From Dokdonella_A sp038237055 (GTDB lineage: Bacteria; Pseudomonadota; Gammaproteobacteria; Xanthomonadales; Rhodanobacteraceae), in the NCBI GenBank assembly GCA_038237055.1, contig JBBRZD010000161.1, forward strand, positions 1-7,368: DNA of 7,368 nucleotides, given 5' to 3'. The position numbers and the translations under genes were made by a program. Shown piece after piece: positions 1 through 5,960 of the stretch (position 1 is its first letter; every line of letters starts with the position of its first letter). The notes under the pieces were generated by a model. The model searched no databases, was not told the origin of the DNA, and saw only the letters and a program-made list of their open reading frames with translations.

Positions 1-1
1 C

Positions 2-64
2 GCCACGACACCGACACCTGCGGCGACGACACCAGTGCCCGCCGCGCCGACTCCGGCCGCTGCG
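2..64 (+). repeat. Degenerate 21-bp tandem repeat coding for a Pro/Ala/Thr heptad
   Basis: Three consecutive seven-codon units read ATTPTPA, ATTPVPA and APTPAAA (nt 2-22, 23-43, 44-64). The octamer ACGACACC recurs exactly 21 bases apart, at 5-12 and 26-33. The units are imperfect at the DNA level: the first two match at about 14 of 21 positions. The array touches the window edge and may continue to the left. It encodes part of a flexible linker between the presumed signal peptide and the carboxypeptidase domain. Such runs can change length between strains, but that is inference here. Confidence 0.5.
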
Positions 65-1270
65 ACGAATCCGAACCTGCCGACGCCGCAAGTGGTCGCC
101 AAGCCGGCGCTGCTGCCAATACCGGGCGCGCCCGGCAGCGGGCCGGTGCCGCCGCCGCCGTCGATCGAGGCGAAGAGCTGGGTACTGATGGATTATGCCA
201 ACGGCCAGATCCTCGCCAGCAGCAATCCAGACGCGCGCGTGGCGCCGGCATCGATCACCAAGGTGATGACCTCCTACGTCGTTTCCGCGGAACTTGCGCA
301 CGGCAAGATCCATCTCGACGATCAAGTCCAGATCAGCGAGCGCGCCTGGCGCTCCGGCGGCGCCGGCACCGATGGCTCGACCAGTTTCCTGCAGCTCAAC
401 AGCAAGGTCGCGTTGAAGGACCTGCTGTACGGCATGATCATCCAGTCCGGCAACGACGCCGCGATGGCGCTGGCCGAACACGTCGCTGGTTCGGAGGAAA
501 CCTTCGCGCAGCTGATGAATCAGTATGCGGCGCAGATCGGCATGACCGGCACGAACTACGTCGACGCAAGCGGCTTGCCGAATCCGAACCACTACACGAC
601 CGCGCACGATGTCGCGCTGCTGTCGCGCGCGGTGATCCACGACTTCCCCGAGGAATACAAGATCTACTCGGTCAAGGAATTTGAGTGGAACGGGATCAAG
701 CAGCACAATCGCAACACCCTGCTATGGCGCGACGACACCGTCGACGGCATCAAGACCGGTCACACCGCGGAAGCAGGCTTCTGCCTCGCGACTTCGGCCA
801 AGCGCGGCGACCAGCGCCTGATTGCGGTCGTGATGGGCGCGCCAAGCGAGAAGCAGCGCGCCGATGACAACCAGGAACTTCTGAACTACGGGTTCCGCTT
901 TTTTGAGACCAGGAAACTCTACGAAGCGGGCAAGCCGCTGGCGACGCCGGAACTGTGGAAGGGTGCGATCGCGAACTTGCCGCTCGGCGTGACCGACGAC
1001 GTCCTCGTCACCTTTCCGCGCGGCCGCTACGGCGATCTGAAAGCCAGCCTCGACCTGCCTTCGCGCCTCGTTGCGCCACTCGCCAAAGGCAAGGCGATCG
1101 GCACCTTGAAAGTGAAGCTCGACGACAAGACCTTGCTGGAGCGCCCACTGGTCGCGCTCGAAGACGGCGCCGAGGGCGGCTTCTTCAAACGCTATTCGGA
1201 TGGCGTCTGGATGTGGTTCAAGGGCGATCCAGGCGCGAGCGTTTCGGCAGCTGCACCGAAAGCCAATTGA
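2..1270 (+). CDS. dacC: D-alanyl-D-alanine carboxypeptidase (PBP5/6 type, peptidase S11), 5' end outside window
   Basis: This enzyme removes the terminal D-Ala from peptidoglycan pentapeptides at the outer face of the inner membrane. All three penicillin-binding motifs are visible: SITK (Ser codon at 251, Lys at 260), SGN (446-454) and KTG (752-760). A PBP5-type C-terminal domain follows, and the protein ends in an aromatic, amphipathic stretch (FFKRYSDGVWMWF) typical of the membrane anchor of this family. The reading frame is open to the left edge with no stop. A GTG at 35 lies inside a Pro/Ala/Thr-rich run, so it is unlikely to be the real start; a signal peptide must lie upstream. The 422 visible codons therefore begin in a low-complexity linker that precedes the catalytic domain at about nt 170. 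It is the positional counterpart of E. coli dacA, but the symbol dacC is the one I recall from Xanthomonas-type genomes. The function is secure; the symbol is less so. Confidence 0.95.
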   Translation, partial: ATTPTPAATTPVPAAPTPAAATNPNLPTPQVVAKPALLPIPGAPGSGPVPPPPSIEAKSWVLMDYANGQILASSNPDARVAPASITKVMTSYVVSAELAHGKIHLDDQVQISERAWRSGGAGTDGSTSFLQLNSKVALKDLLYGMIIQSGNDAAMALAEHVAGSEETFAQLMNQYAAQIGMTGTNYVDASGLPNPNHYTTAHDVALLSRAVIHDFPEEYKIYSVKEFEWNGIKQHNRNTLLWRDDTVDGIKTGHTAEAGFCLATSAKRGDQRLIAVVMGAPSEKQRADDNQELLNYGFRFFETRKLYEAGKPLATPELWKGAIANLPLGVTDDVLVTFPRGRYGDLKASLDLPSRLVAPLAKGKAIGTLKVKLDDKTLLERPLVALEDGAEGGFFKRYSDGVWMWFKGDPGASVSAAAPKAN

Positions 1271-1286
1271 TGGACTGAACTGATGG

Positions 1287-1302
1287 CGCCGCGCATGCGG
1301 CG
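1287..1302 (+). other. Small GC hairpin between the carboxypeptidase gene and ybeD
   Basis: Six perfect base pairs (CGCCGC at 1287-1292 with GCGGCG at 1297-1302) enclose a GCAT loop. No T-run follows, so it is not a standard intrinsic terminator. It lies 17 bases after the carboxypeptidase stop and 24 bases before the preferred ybeD start. It would sit in the translation initiation region if the earlier ATG codons at 1306 or 1309 were used. It could protect an mRNA end or modulate ybeD, or be chance in GC-rich DNA. Confidence 0.35.
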
Positions 1303-1326
1303 TCGATGATGACGACGAGCGTTCCG

Positions 1327-1617
1327 ATGAAAGATCTCGAAAATATCCATGCGCAGAGTCCGGAACAGGGCTTTCAGTTTCCCGGCGTATTCGAGATCAC
1401 CGCGATGGGCAGCGTGGCTGCCGATCTCGAAAACAAAGTCCCTGAAATCCTCACCAGCGTCGGCGTCAGCGTGCTCGCCGGCTCACTGCGCACGCGCCCG
1501 TCGCGCGAAGGCAAGTACGTGTCAATCGCAGTGAGTTTCACCTGCCCTTCGCGCGAGAAGTACGACGAAGTGCACGAGGCATTGCGCGCGCATTCGGATA
1601 TTCGCTGGACGTTGTAA
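1327..1617 (+). CDS. ybeD: YbeD family protein (DUF493)
   Basis: This is a small cytoplasmic protein of the DUF493/YbeD family. Its molecular role is not established; the E. coli YbeD fold resembles ACT-like regulatory domains. The recognisable features are an FPGVFEITAMG segment near the N-terminus, where E. coli has a similar FP..F....MG pattern, a central GKYVS strand, and a C-terminal helix followed by DIRWTL, where E. coli ends in IVRMVL. I chose the ATG at 1327 (96 residues) because GACGAG lies about seven bases upstream and because homologues start close to this point. In-frame ATGs at 1306 and 1309 would add up to seven residues, and their upstream region is a hairpin with no good ribosome binding site. 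Its place between the carboxypeptidase and lipB matches the E. coli order and supports the assignment. A link to lipoate metabolism is suggested only by neighbourhood. Confidence 0.88.
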   Translation: MKDLENIHAQSPEQGFQFPGVFEITAMGSVAADLENKVPEILTSVGVSVLAGSLRTRPSREGKYVSIAVSFTCPSREKYDEVHEALRAHSDIRWTL

Positions 1618-1747
1618 CCCGCAGGTTCGCGGACTTGCCCTCGCGCCGGTCCGGCGGATTGCATCTCTCATCCGATGCTCGTCGATGCGTCAGCGGCTTC
1701 CGTGCAAGGATTGCGCTTGTGAACTCCAGAGCAGCACCCATCTGCCG

Positions 1748-2437
1748 ATGATGTCCCTTCCCCTCAACGTCCGCCGCCTCGGCCGCCAACCCTACGAGCC
1801 GATCTGGCGCGCGATGCAGGCATTCACCGACGCGCGCGGGCCGGAGACGACCGACGAGCTGTGGGTACTCGAACATGATCCTGTGTTCACGCTGGGCCAG
1901 GCCGGCAAATGGGAACATATCCTGTTGCCCGGCGATATCCCGGTGGTACCGGTGGATCGCGGTGGTCAGGTTACGTATCACGGCCCCGGCCAGATCGTCG
2001 CGTATCCGCTGTTCGATCTGCGCCGGATGAAGATCGGCGTGCGCGAATTGGTCAACCGGATCGAACAGGCGCTGATCGACACGATGGATACCTGGAATAT
2101 CCAGGCCGTGCGCCGCGATGGCGCGCCCGGCGTCTATGTCGGCGACGCCAAGGTCGCTGCGCTCGGTTTGCGCGTTCGACGCGGCTGTTCGTTCCACGGA
2201 CTCGCGTTCAATGTTGCGATGGATCTGGAGCCGTTTCATCGCATTAATCCCTGCGGTTATCAGGGTCTTGCGGTTACCCAAGTGCTAGACTTGGGCGGGC
2301 CGGGATCGCTGGCCTCGGTTGAGGCGGTTCTGGTCGGCGAGTTGGCCCGCCAGTTCGGACTCGACCCGCACGATTGCGACCCACAGATCCCTCACCTTCC
2401 TGTCCGCGACGCCTCGCGCGTGGCCCAATCCGCATGA
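1748..2437 (+). CDS. lipB: Octanoyl-[ACP]:protein N-octanoyltransferase LipB
   Basis: LipB transfers octanoate from octanoyl-ACP to a lysine of lipoyl domains (2-oxoacid dehydrogenase E2 subunits, glycine cleavage H protein). It is the first step of endogenous lipoate assembly in the cytoplasm. Close matches to the family include RQPYEPIW near the N-terminus, RGGQVTYHGPGQ, APGVYVG, RRGCSFHG and RINPCGY. Counting from the ATG at 1748, the acyl-carrying cysteine (in INPCGY) is residue 169 and the partner lysine (in VGDAK) is residue 135, the same numbers as the E. coli catalytic pair. The length of 229 residues compares with 213 in E. coli, the excess being a C-terminal tail. ATG codons at 1748 and 1751 are equally possible starts, and neither has a strong ribosome binding site. 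The frame stays open up to an ATG at 1685, but those extra residues do not resemble the family. The 130 bases between ybeD and this start hold a five-pair hairpin at 1644-1656 and no promoter that I can recognise. Confidence 0.96.
   Translation: MMSLPLNVRRLGRQPYEPIWRAMQAFTDARGPETTDELWVLEHDPVFTLGQAGKWEHILLPGDIPVVPVDRGGQVTYHGPGQIVAYPLFDLRRMKIGVRELVNRIEQALIDTMDTWNIQAVRRDGAPGVYVGDAKVAALGLRVRRGCSFHGLAFNVAMDLEPFHRINPCGYQGLAVTQVLDLGGPGSLASVEAVLVGELARQFGLDPHDCDPQIPHLPVRDASRVAQSA
2434..2437 (+). promoter_or_regulatory. ATGA stop-start overlap between lipB and lipA
   Basis: The lipA ATG (2434-2436) overlaps the lipB TGA stop (2435-2437). The bases just upstream (GGCCCAATCCGC) contain no purine-rich ribosome binding site. 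This arrangement usually means translational coupling, with ribosomes finishing lipB reinitiating on lipA. Confidence 0.75.
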
Positions 2438-3438
2438 TCGACGCCAAAATCATCCCCCTTTCGGTCGTCAACAGCGACCCGCTCGCATCAGGTTCGCTCG
2501 ACAAGCAGCTCGGTGAAGACAAGATCGCGCGCAATCGCGCCGCGTTCGCCGACGCGCCCACCCTGCGCAAGCCATCATGGATTCGCGTGCGTATTCCGCC
2601 GGGCAACGCGGTCGCGAAGCTCAAGGCGAAGCTGCGCGAGAACCGGCTGGTCACGGTGTGCGAGGAAGCCTCCTGCCCGAACATCCACGAATGTTTCGGC
2701 AAGGGCACCGCCACCTTCATGATCCTCGGCGAGGTTTGCACGCGCCGCTGCTCGTTCTGCGACGTCGCGCACGGCCGCCCGAAGGCGCCCGATCCGCTGG
2801 AGCCGGCGCACCTGGCCGGCACGATCCGCGACATGGCGCTGAAATACGTGGTGATTACCTCGGTAGACCGCGACGACCTGCGCGACGGCGGTGCCAGCCA
2901 TTTCGCCGCCTGCATAAAGGCTGTTCGCTTCGAGAGCCCAAACATCCGCATCGAGATCCTGACCCCGGATTTCCGCGGCAAGGGCCGCATGGAACGCGCG
3001 CTGGAAATCCTCGCCGCAGACCCGCCGGACGTCTTCAACCACAACCTGGAGACGCCGCGCGCGCTGTATCGCGAAGTGCGTCCCGGTGCCGATTACGACT
3101 GGTCGCTGGACCTGCTCAAGCGTTTCAAGGCGCAGCACCCGAACGTGCCGACCAAGTCCGGCATCATGCTCGGTCTCGGTGAAACGTTCGAACAGGTCGA
3201 GGAAACGTTGAACGATCTGCGTGCGCACGATGTCGATATGGTTACGATCGGCCAATATTTGCAGCCGACCGCGCACCATCACCCGGTACTTCGCTATTGG
3301 ACGCCCGAGGAATTCAAGGCGTTCGAGGAGCTCGGTTACTGCATTGGTTTCGAGCATGTCGCGTCGGGACCATTGGTGCGTTCGTCGTATCACGCCGACG
3401 AGATGGCACATGCGGCCGGATTCGTGCAAGTTGCCTAG
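2434..3438 (+). CDS. lipA: Lipoyl synthase LipA (radical SAM)
   Basis: LipA is a radical S-adenosylmethionine enzyme that inserts two sulfur atoms into protein-bound octanoyl groups, making lipoyl cofactors. Both iron-sulfur binding sets are visible. The auxiliary cluster set is Cys76, Cys81 and Cys87 (CX4CX5C, within CEEASCPNIHEC). The radical SAM set is Cys102, Cys106 and Cys109 (CTRRCSFC). The C-terminal RSSYHADEM (from residue 316) carries the conserved serine motif that ligates the auxiliary cluster. Other family landmarks are GTATFMILG, FNHNLET, KSGIMLGLGE and IGQYLQPT. The start at 2434 gives 334 residues, close to the family norm (E. coli 321). The frame is open back to 2374, but those codons lie inside lipB in another frame. 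It is the second gene of the lipB-lipA pair and very likely shares its transcript. It is complete, with no missing residues seen. Confidence 0.98.
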   Translation: MIDAKIIPLSVVNSDPLASGSLDKQLGEDKIARNRAAFADAPTLRKPSWIRVRIPPGNAVAKLKAKLRENRLVTVCEEASCPNIHECFGKGTATFMILGEVCTRRCSFCDVAHGRPKAPDPLEPAHLAGTIRDMALKYVVITSVDRDDLRDGGASHFAACIKAVRFESPNIRIEILTPDFRGKGRMERALEILAADPPDVFNHNLETPRALYREVRPGADYDWSLDLLKRFKAQHPNVPTKSGIMLGLGETFEQVEETLNDLRAHDVDMVTIGQYLQPTAHHHPVLRYWTPEEFKAFEELGYCIGFEHVASGPLVRSSYHADEMAHAAGFVQVA

Positions 3439-3449
3439 AACAATCGAAC

Positions 3450-3464
3450 GCGGCACTGCGCCGC
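3450..3464 (+). other. Short GC hairpin followed by TTT in the lipA-prc gap
   Basis: GCGGC (3450-3454) pairs with GCCGC (3460-3464) around a five-base loop, followed by TTTCC. It lies 12 bases after the lipA stop. The stem is short and the T-run has only three bases, so at most it is a weak terminator or attenuator. It could partly separate prc expression from the lipoate genes, or be chance. Confidence 0.3.
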
Positions 3465-3479
3465 TTTCCGCAATGGTTT

Positions 3480-3485
3480 GGAGAG
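3480..3485 (+). promoter_or_regulatory. Ribosome binding site of prc
   Basis: GGAGAG lies five bases before the ATG at 3491. It decides the prc start in favour of 3491 over the in-frame ATG at 3473, which lacks such a site. The choice is supported by the signal peptide that starts exactly at 3491. Confidence 0.75.
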
Positions 3486-3490
3486 ATTTG

Positions 3491-5785
3491 ATGCGCAAGT
3501 TCCTGCTCGCCGCGGCCCTGACTACCCTGATGGGACCGGTGTTCGCCAAACCCGCCGAGAAATTGGTTGCCCCGCTGCTGAAGGCGACGCCGACCGAAGG
3601 CGAGGCTGGCATTTGGGCTACGCGCTTCCTGACCCGTTTCCATTACAAGCCGACGCCGCTTGATGACGCGATGTCGGAGCAGATCTACAAGCGCTATCTC
3701 GACTCGCTCGACAGCGACAAGCTGTTCTTCACGCAGGGCGACCTCGAAAAATTCGCCGGCTACAAGGACAAGCTCGACGACGCGATCTACGACCAGGACC
3801 TGAGCGCGCCGTTTGCGATCTTCAACATCTACGAGCAGCGCGTCGGCGAACGCGTCGCGTATGCGCGCGCGCAGCTGGCCACGGGTTTTGACTTCAGCAA
3901 GGACGAAACCTACCAGTACGATCGCGAGAAATCGCCGTGGGCGAAGGACGATGCTGAGGTCAACGACCTGTGGCGCAAGCGCATCAAGAACGACTGGCTG
4001 CGCTTGAAGCTTGCGAACAAGCCGGACAAGGACATCCGCGATACGCTCGACAAGCGCTACGCGAACTACCTCGACCGCGTCCACCAGCTCAACAGCGAAG
4101 ACGTGTTCCAGACGTTCATGAACGCGTACGCCTCGTCGATCGAGCCGCACACCAACTACCTCGGCCCGCGTTCGGCGGAAAACTTCGACATCGCGATGAA
4201 GCTCTCGCTGGAAGGTATCGGCGCCGTCCTGCAGCGCGATGACGACTACACCGCGATCCGCGAAATCGTGCCCGGTGGACCGGCTGGGCTGTCGGGAAAA
4301 ATCAAGGTTGGCGACCGCGTCGTCGGCGTTGGCCAGGGCGCGAGCGGACCCATCGTGGATGTCGTCGGTTGGCGTCTCGACGACGTCGTCGCGAAGATCC
4401 GCGGCACCAAGGATACGGTCGTGCGCCTTGAGGTACTGCCTGTCGATGCCGGTACAGATGGCAAGCACGTCATGCTTTCGCTGGTGCGCAAGAAGGTCAG
4501 CATCGAAGAGCAGGCGGCGAAGAAGTCGATCATCGAAGTGAAGGGCGAGAAGCGCACACGCCGCATCGGTGTGATCTCGCTGCCGACCTTCTATCAGGAC
4601 TTCGACGCGCGCCGCCGCGGTGATCGCAACTACAAAAGCGCGACGCGTGACGTCGAAAAGCTGCTGACCGCACTCAAGCAGGAGAAAGTCGATGGCGTCA
4701 TCGTCGATCTGCGCAACAACGGCGGCGGCTCGCTGGCCGAAGCCACCGACCTTACCGGCTTGTTCATCGACAAGGGCCCGGTCGTGCAGGTGCGCAATGC
4801 GAGCGGTCAGGTCGAGTCGAATGACGACACCAACGCAGGTATGGCTTGGGACGGCCCGCTGGCTGTGCTGGTCAACCGCGCGTCGGCATCGGCATCGGAG
4901 ATTTTCGCCGCCGCGATCCAGGATTACGGCCGCGGCGTCATCATCGGCGAACCGACGTTCGGCAAGGGCACCGTGCAAAACCTCGTTGACCTCGACGATG
5001 TTGCGCACAGCGAGAAGCCGGTCTTCGGCGAGGTGAAGATGACCATCGCGCAATTCTTCCGCATCAACGGCGGTTCGACCCAGCTGCGTGGCGTGACCCC
5101 GGACATCAGCTTCCCGCTGACCGTGGACGCGAAGGAATTCGGCGAGTCGAGCTACGACAACGCATTGCCATGGACCTCGATCACTCCCGCGAAATACCAG
5201 CCGGTGGCGGATCTCAAGCCGGTCGTGCCGATGCTGCTCGAACGCCACCAGGAGCGCACGGGCAAGAGCGTCGAATGGAAGGATTTCGAAGCCGATCTCG
5301 CGGATCTGCGCAAGCTGCGCGATGAAAAGGCGCTGTCGCTGAACGAGCAGGTCCGGCGCAAGGAACGCGACGAGCAGGAAGCGAAGCGCAAGGGGCGCGA
5401 ATTGGCCGAAGCCAGCTCGCCGCGCGACGCGACCATCAAGACCGCCGACACCGATCACAGCGGCCAGATCAAGCGCGCAAACGTTGAAGCGGCGAACCCG
5501 GCGGCCATCGCCGATCCGAAGAGCAAGCTGGCCGACAAGGTTGCCGTGCAACCGGACGCAAAGCCCAAGGACACGGCCGCGGTGCAGGACGACGGCCTGC
5601 AGCCGGACGAGCGCAGCGTCGCCAACGATCTCAAGCGCGAGAAGGAAGAAAAGAGCAAGCGCGATATCGTGCTCGACGAAGCCGCGCACGTCCTCGCCGA
5701 CGAAGTCGGGATTATCCGCACCGACACCAAGCTGGCGGCGACCGTGCTGCCGCATGGCGTGATCGTGCCGACGGAAGTCAATTGA
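3491..5785 (+). CDS. prc: Carboxy-terminal processing (tail-specific) protease Prc/Tsp, peptidase S41A
   Basis: Prc is a periplasmic serine protease that recognises non-polar C-termini. In E. coli it trims PBP3 and degrades the murein endopeptidase MepS with NlpI. The start at 3491 gives a signal peptide: MRK, a hydrophobic core to residue 16, and likely cleavage after VFA at residue 19. An N-terminal Tsp domain follows (about 35-230, with SEDVF and DPHTNYL-like EPHTNYL). A PDZ domain comes next (about 235-325, starting near LSLEGIGAVLQ). The S41 core (about 355-545) includes DLRNNGGGSLAEA. By spacing to the E. coli enzyme, the catalytic residues are Ser467 (SASASEIF), Asp478 (QDYGR) and Lys492 (FGKGTVQ). 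The length is 764 residues against 682 in E. coli. The excess is mostly a charged, Ala/Lys/Asp-rich segment at about 637-722, before a conserved-looking helix DIVLDEAAHVLADEV (725-739). It lies 52 bases after lipA and may be read from the same transcript. Confidence 0.96.
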   Translation: MRKFLLAAALTTLMGPVFAKPAEKLVAPLLKATPTEGEAGIWATRFLTRFHYKPTPLDDAMSEQIYKRYLDSLDSDKLFFTQGDLEKFAGYKDKLDDAIYDQDLSAPFAIFNIYEQRVGERVAYARAQLATGFDFSKDETYQYDREKSPWAKDDAEVNDLWRKRIKNDWLRLKLANKPDKDIRDTLDKRYANYLDRVHQLNSEDVFQTFMNAYASSIEPHTNYLGPRSAENFDIAMKLSLEGIGAVLQRDDDYTAIREIVPGGPAGLSGKIKVGDRVVGVGQGASGPIVDVVGWRLDDVVAKIRGTKDTVVRLEVLPVDAGTDGKHVMLSLVRKKVSIEEQAAKKSIIEVKGEKRTRRIGVISLPTFYQDFDARRRGDRNYKSATRDVEKLLTALKQEKVDGVIVDLRNNGGGSLAEATDLTGLFIDKGPVVQVRNASGQVESNDDTNAGMAWDGPLAVLVNRASASASEIFAAAIQDYGRGVIIGEPTFGKGTVQNLVDLDDVAHSEKPVFGEVKMTIAQFFRINGGSTQLRGVTPDISFPLTVDAKEFGESSYDNALPWTSITPAKYQPVADLKPVVPMLLERHQERTGKSVEWKDFEADLADLRKLRDEKALSLNEQVRRKERDEQEAKRKGRELAEASSPRDATIKTADTDHSGQIKRANVEAANPAAIADPKSKLADKVAVQPDAKPKDTAAVQDDGLQPDERSVANDLKREKEEKSKRDIVLDEAAHVLADEVGIIRTDTKLAATVLPHGVIVPTEVN

Positions 5786-5831
5786 TGTCGGTAAATGCGT
5801 AGCGAGTTGGCGACGCACTGATGGCAAACAG

Positions 5832-5858
5832 AAAGGCCCGGCAAAACCGGGCCTTTTT
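5832..5858 (+). terminator. Rho-independent terminator after prc, possibly two-way
   Basis: A perfect ten-pair stem (AAAGGCCCGG at 5832-5841 with CCGGGCCTTT at 5847-5856) has a CAAAA loop. It runs into a five-base T-run at 5854-5858. It lies 46 bases after the prc stop and ends the rightward genes. On the opposite strand the same hairpin is followed by TTTCTGTTT, so it may also stop the convergent aminopeptidase transcript, less efficiently. No other terminator is visible in the 175-base gap. The stretch 5859-5960 shows no gene or clear signal. Confidence 0.93.
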
Positions 5859-5960
5859 CTATTCCCCAATGAACCTAAGAACGCGATCCCAGTCTCCGGG
5901 AAAATCACATCTTCCATCAGCAGAGCCAGGAGCACGCCGCCATCGGTGGCCGCGCGCGAG

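Noticed and set aside
1644..1656. Five-pair inverted repeat with a three-base loop in the ybeD-lipB gap, considered as a terminator
   Set aside because: No T-run follows and the stem is short for such GC-rich DNA. It was not kept as a terminator, and no promoter could be recognised next to it.
1685..1747. N-terminal extension of LipB from the ATG at 1685, containing a Cys-rich CKDCAC stretch
   Set aside because: Homologous sequence begins at the ATG codons at 1748/1751, where residue numbering matches the E. coli catalytic residues. The cysteines are not part of any paired motif, and the extension reads like untranslated leader.
3221..3490. In-frame extension of Prc back into lipA
   Set aside because: It would bury the signal peptide 90 residues inside the protein and overlap lipA by over 200 bases. 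The strong ribosome binding site and signal peptide both point to 3491.
2575..3612. A 345-codon minus-strand open frame opposite lipA
   Set aside because: It is antisense to a complete lipoyl synthase, has no family resemblance, and runs through the lipA-prc gap and into the start of prc. It is a codon-bias shadow.
5796..5817. TGCGT and ACGCA inverted pair just after the prc stop, considered as a second terminator arm or operator
   Set aside because: There are only five pairs around a twelve-base loop and no T-run, right beside a far stronger terminator hairpin. It is most likely chance.
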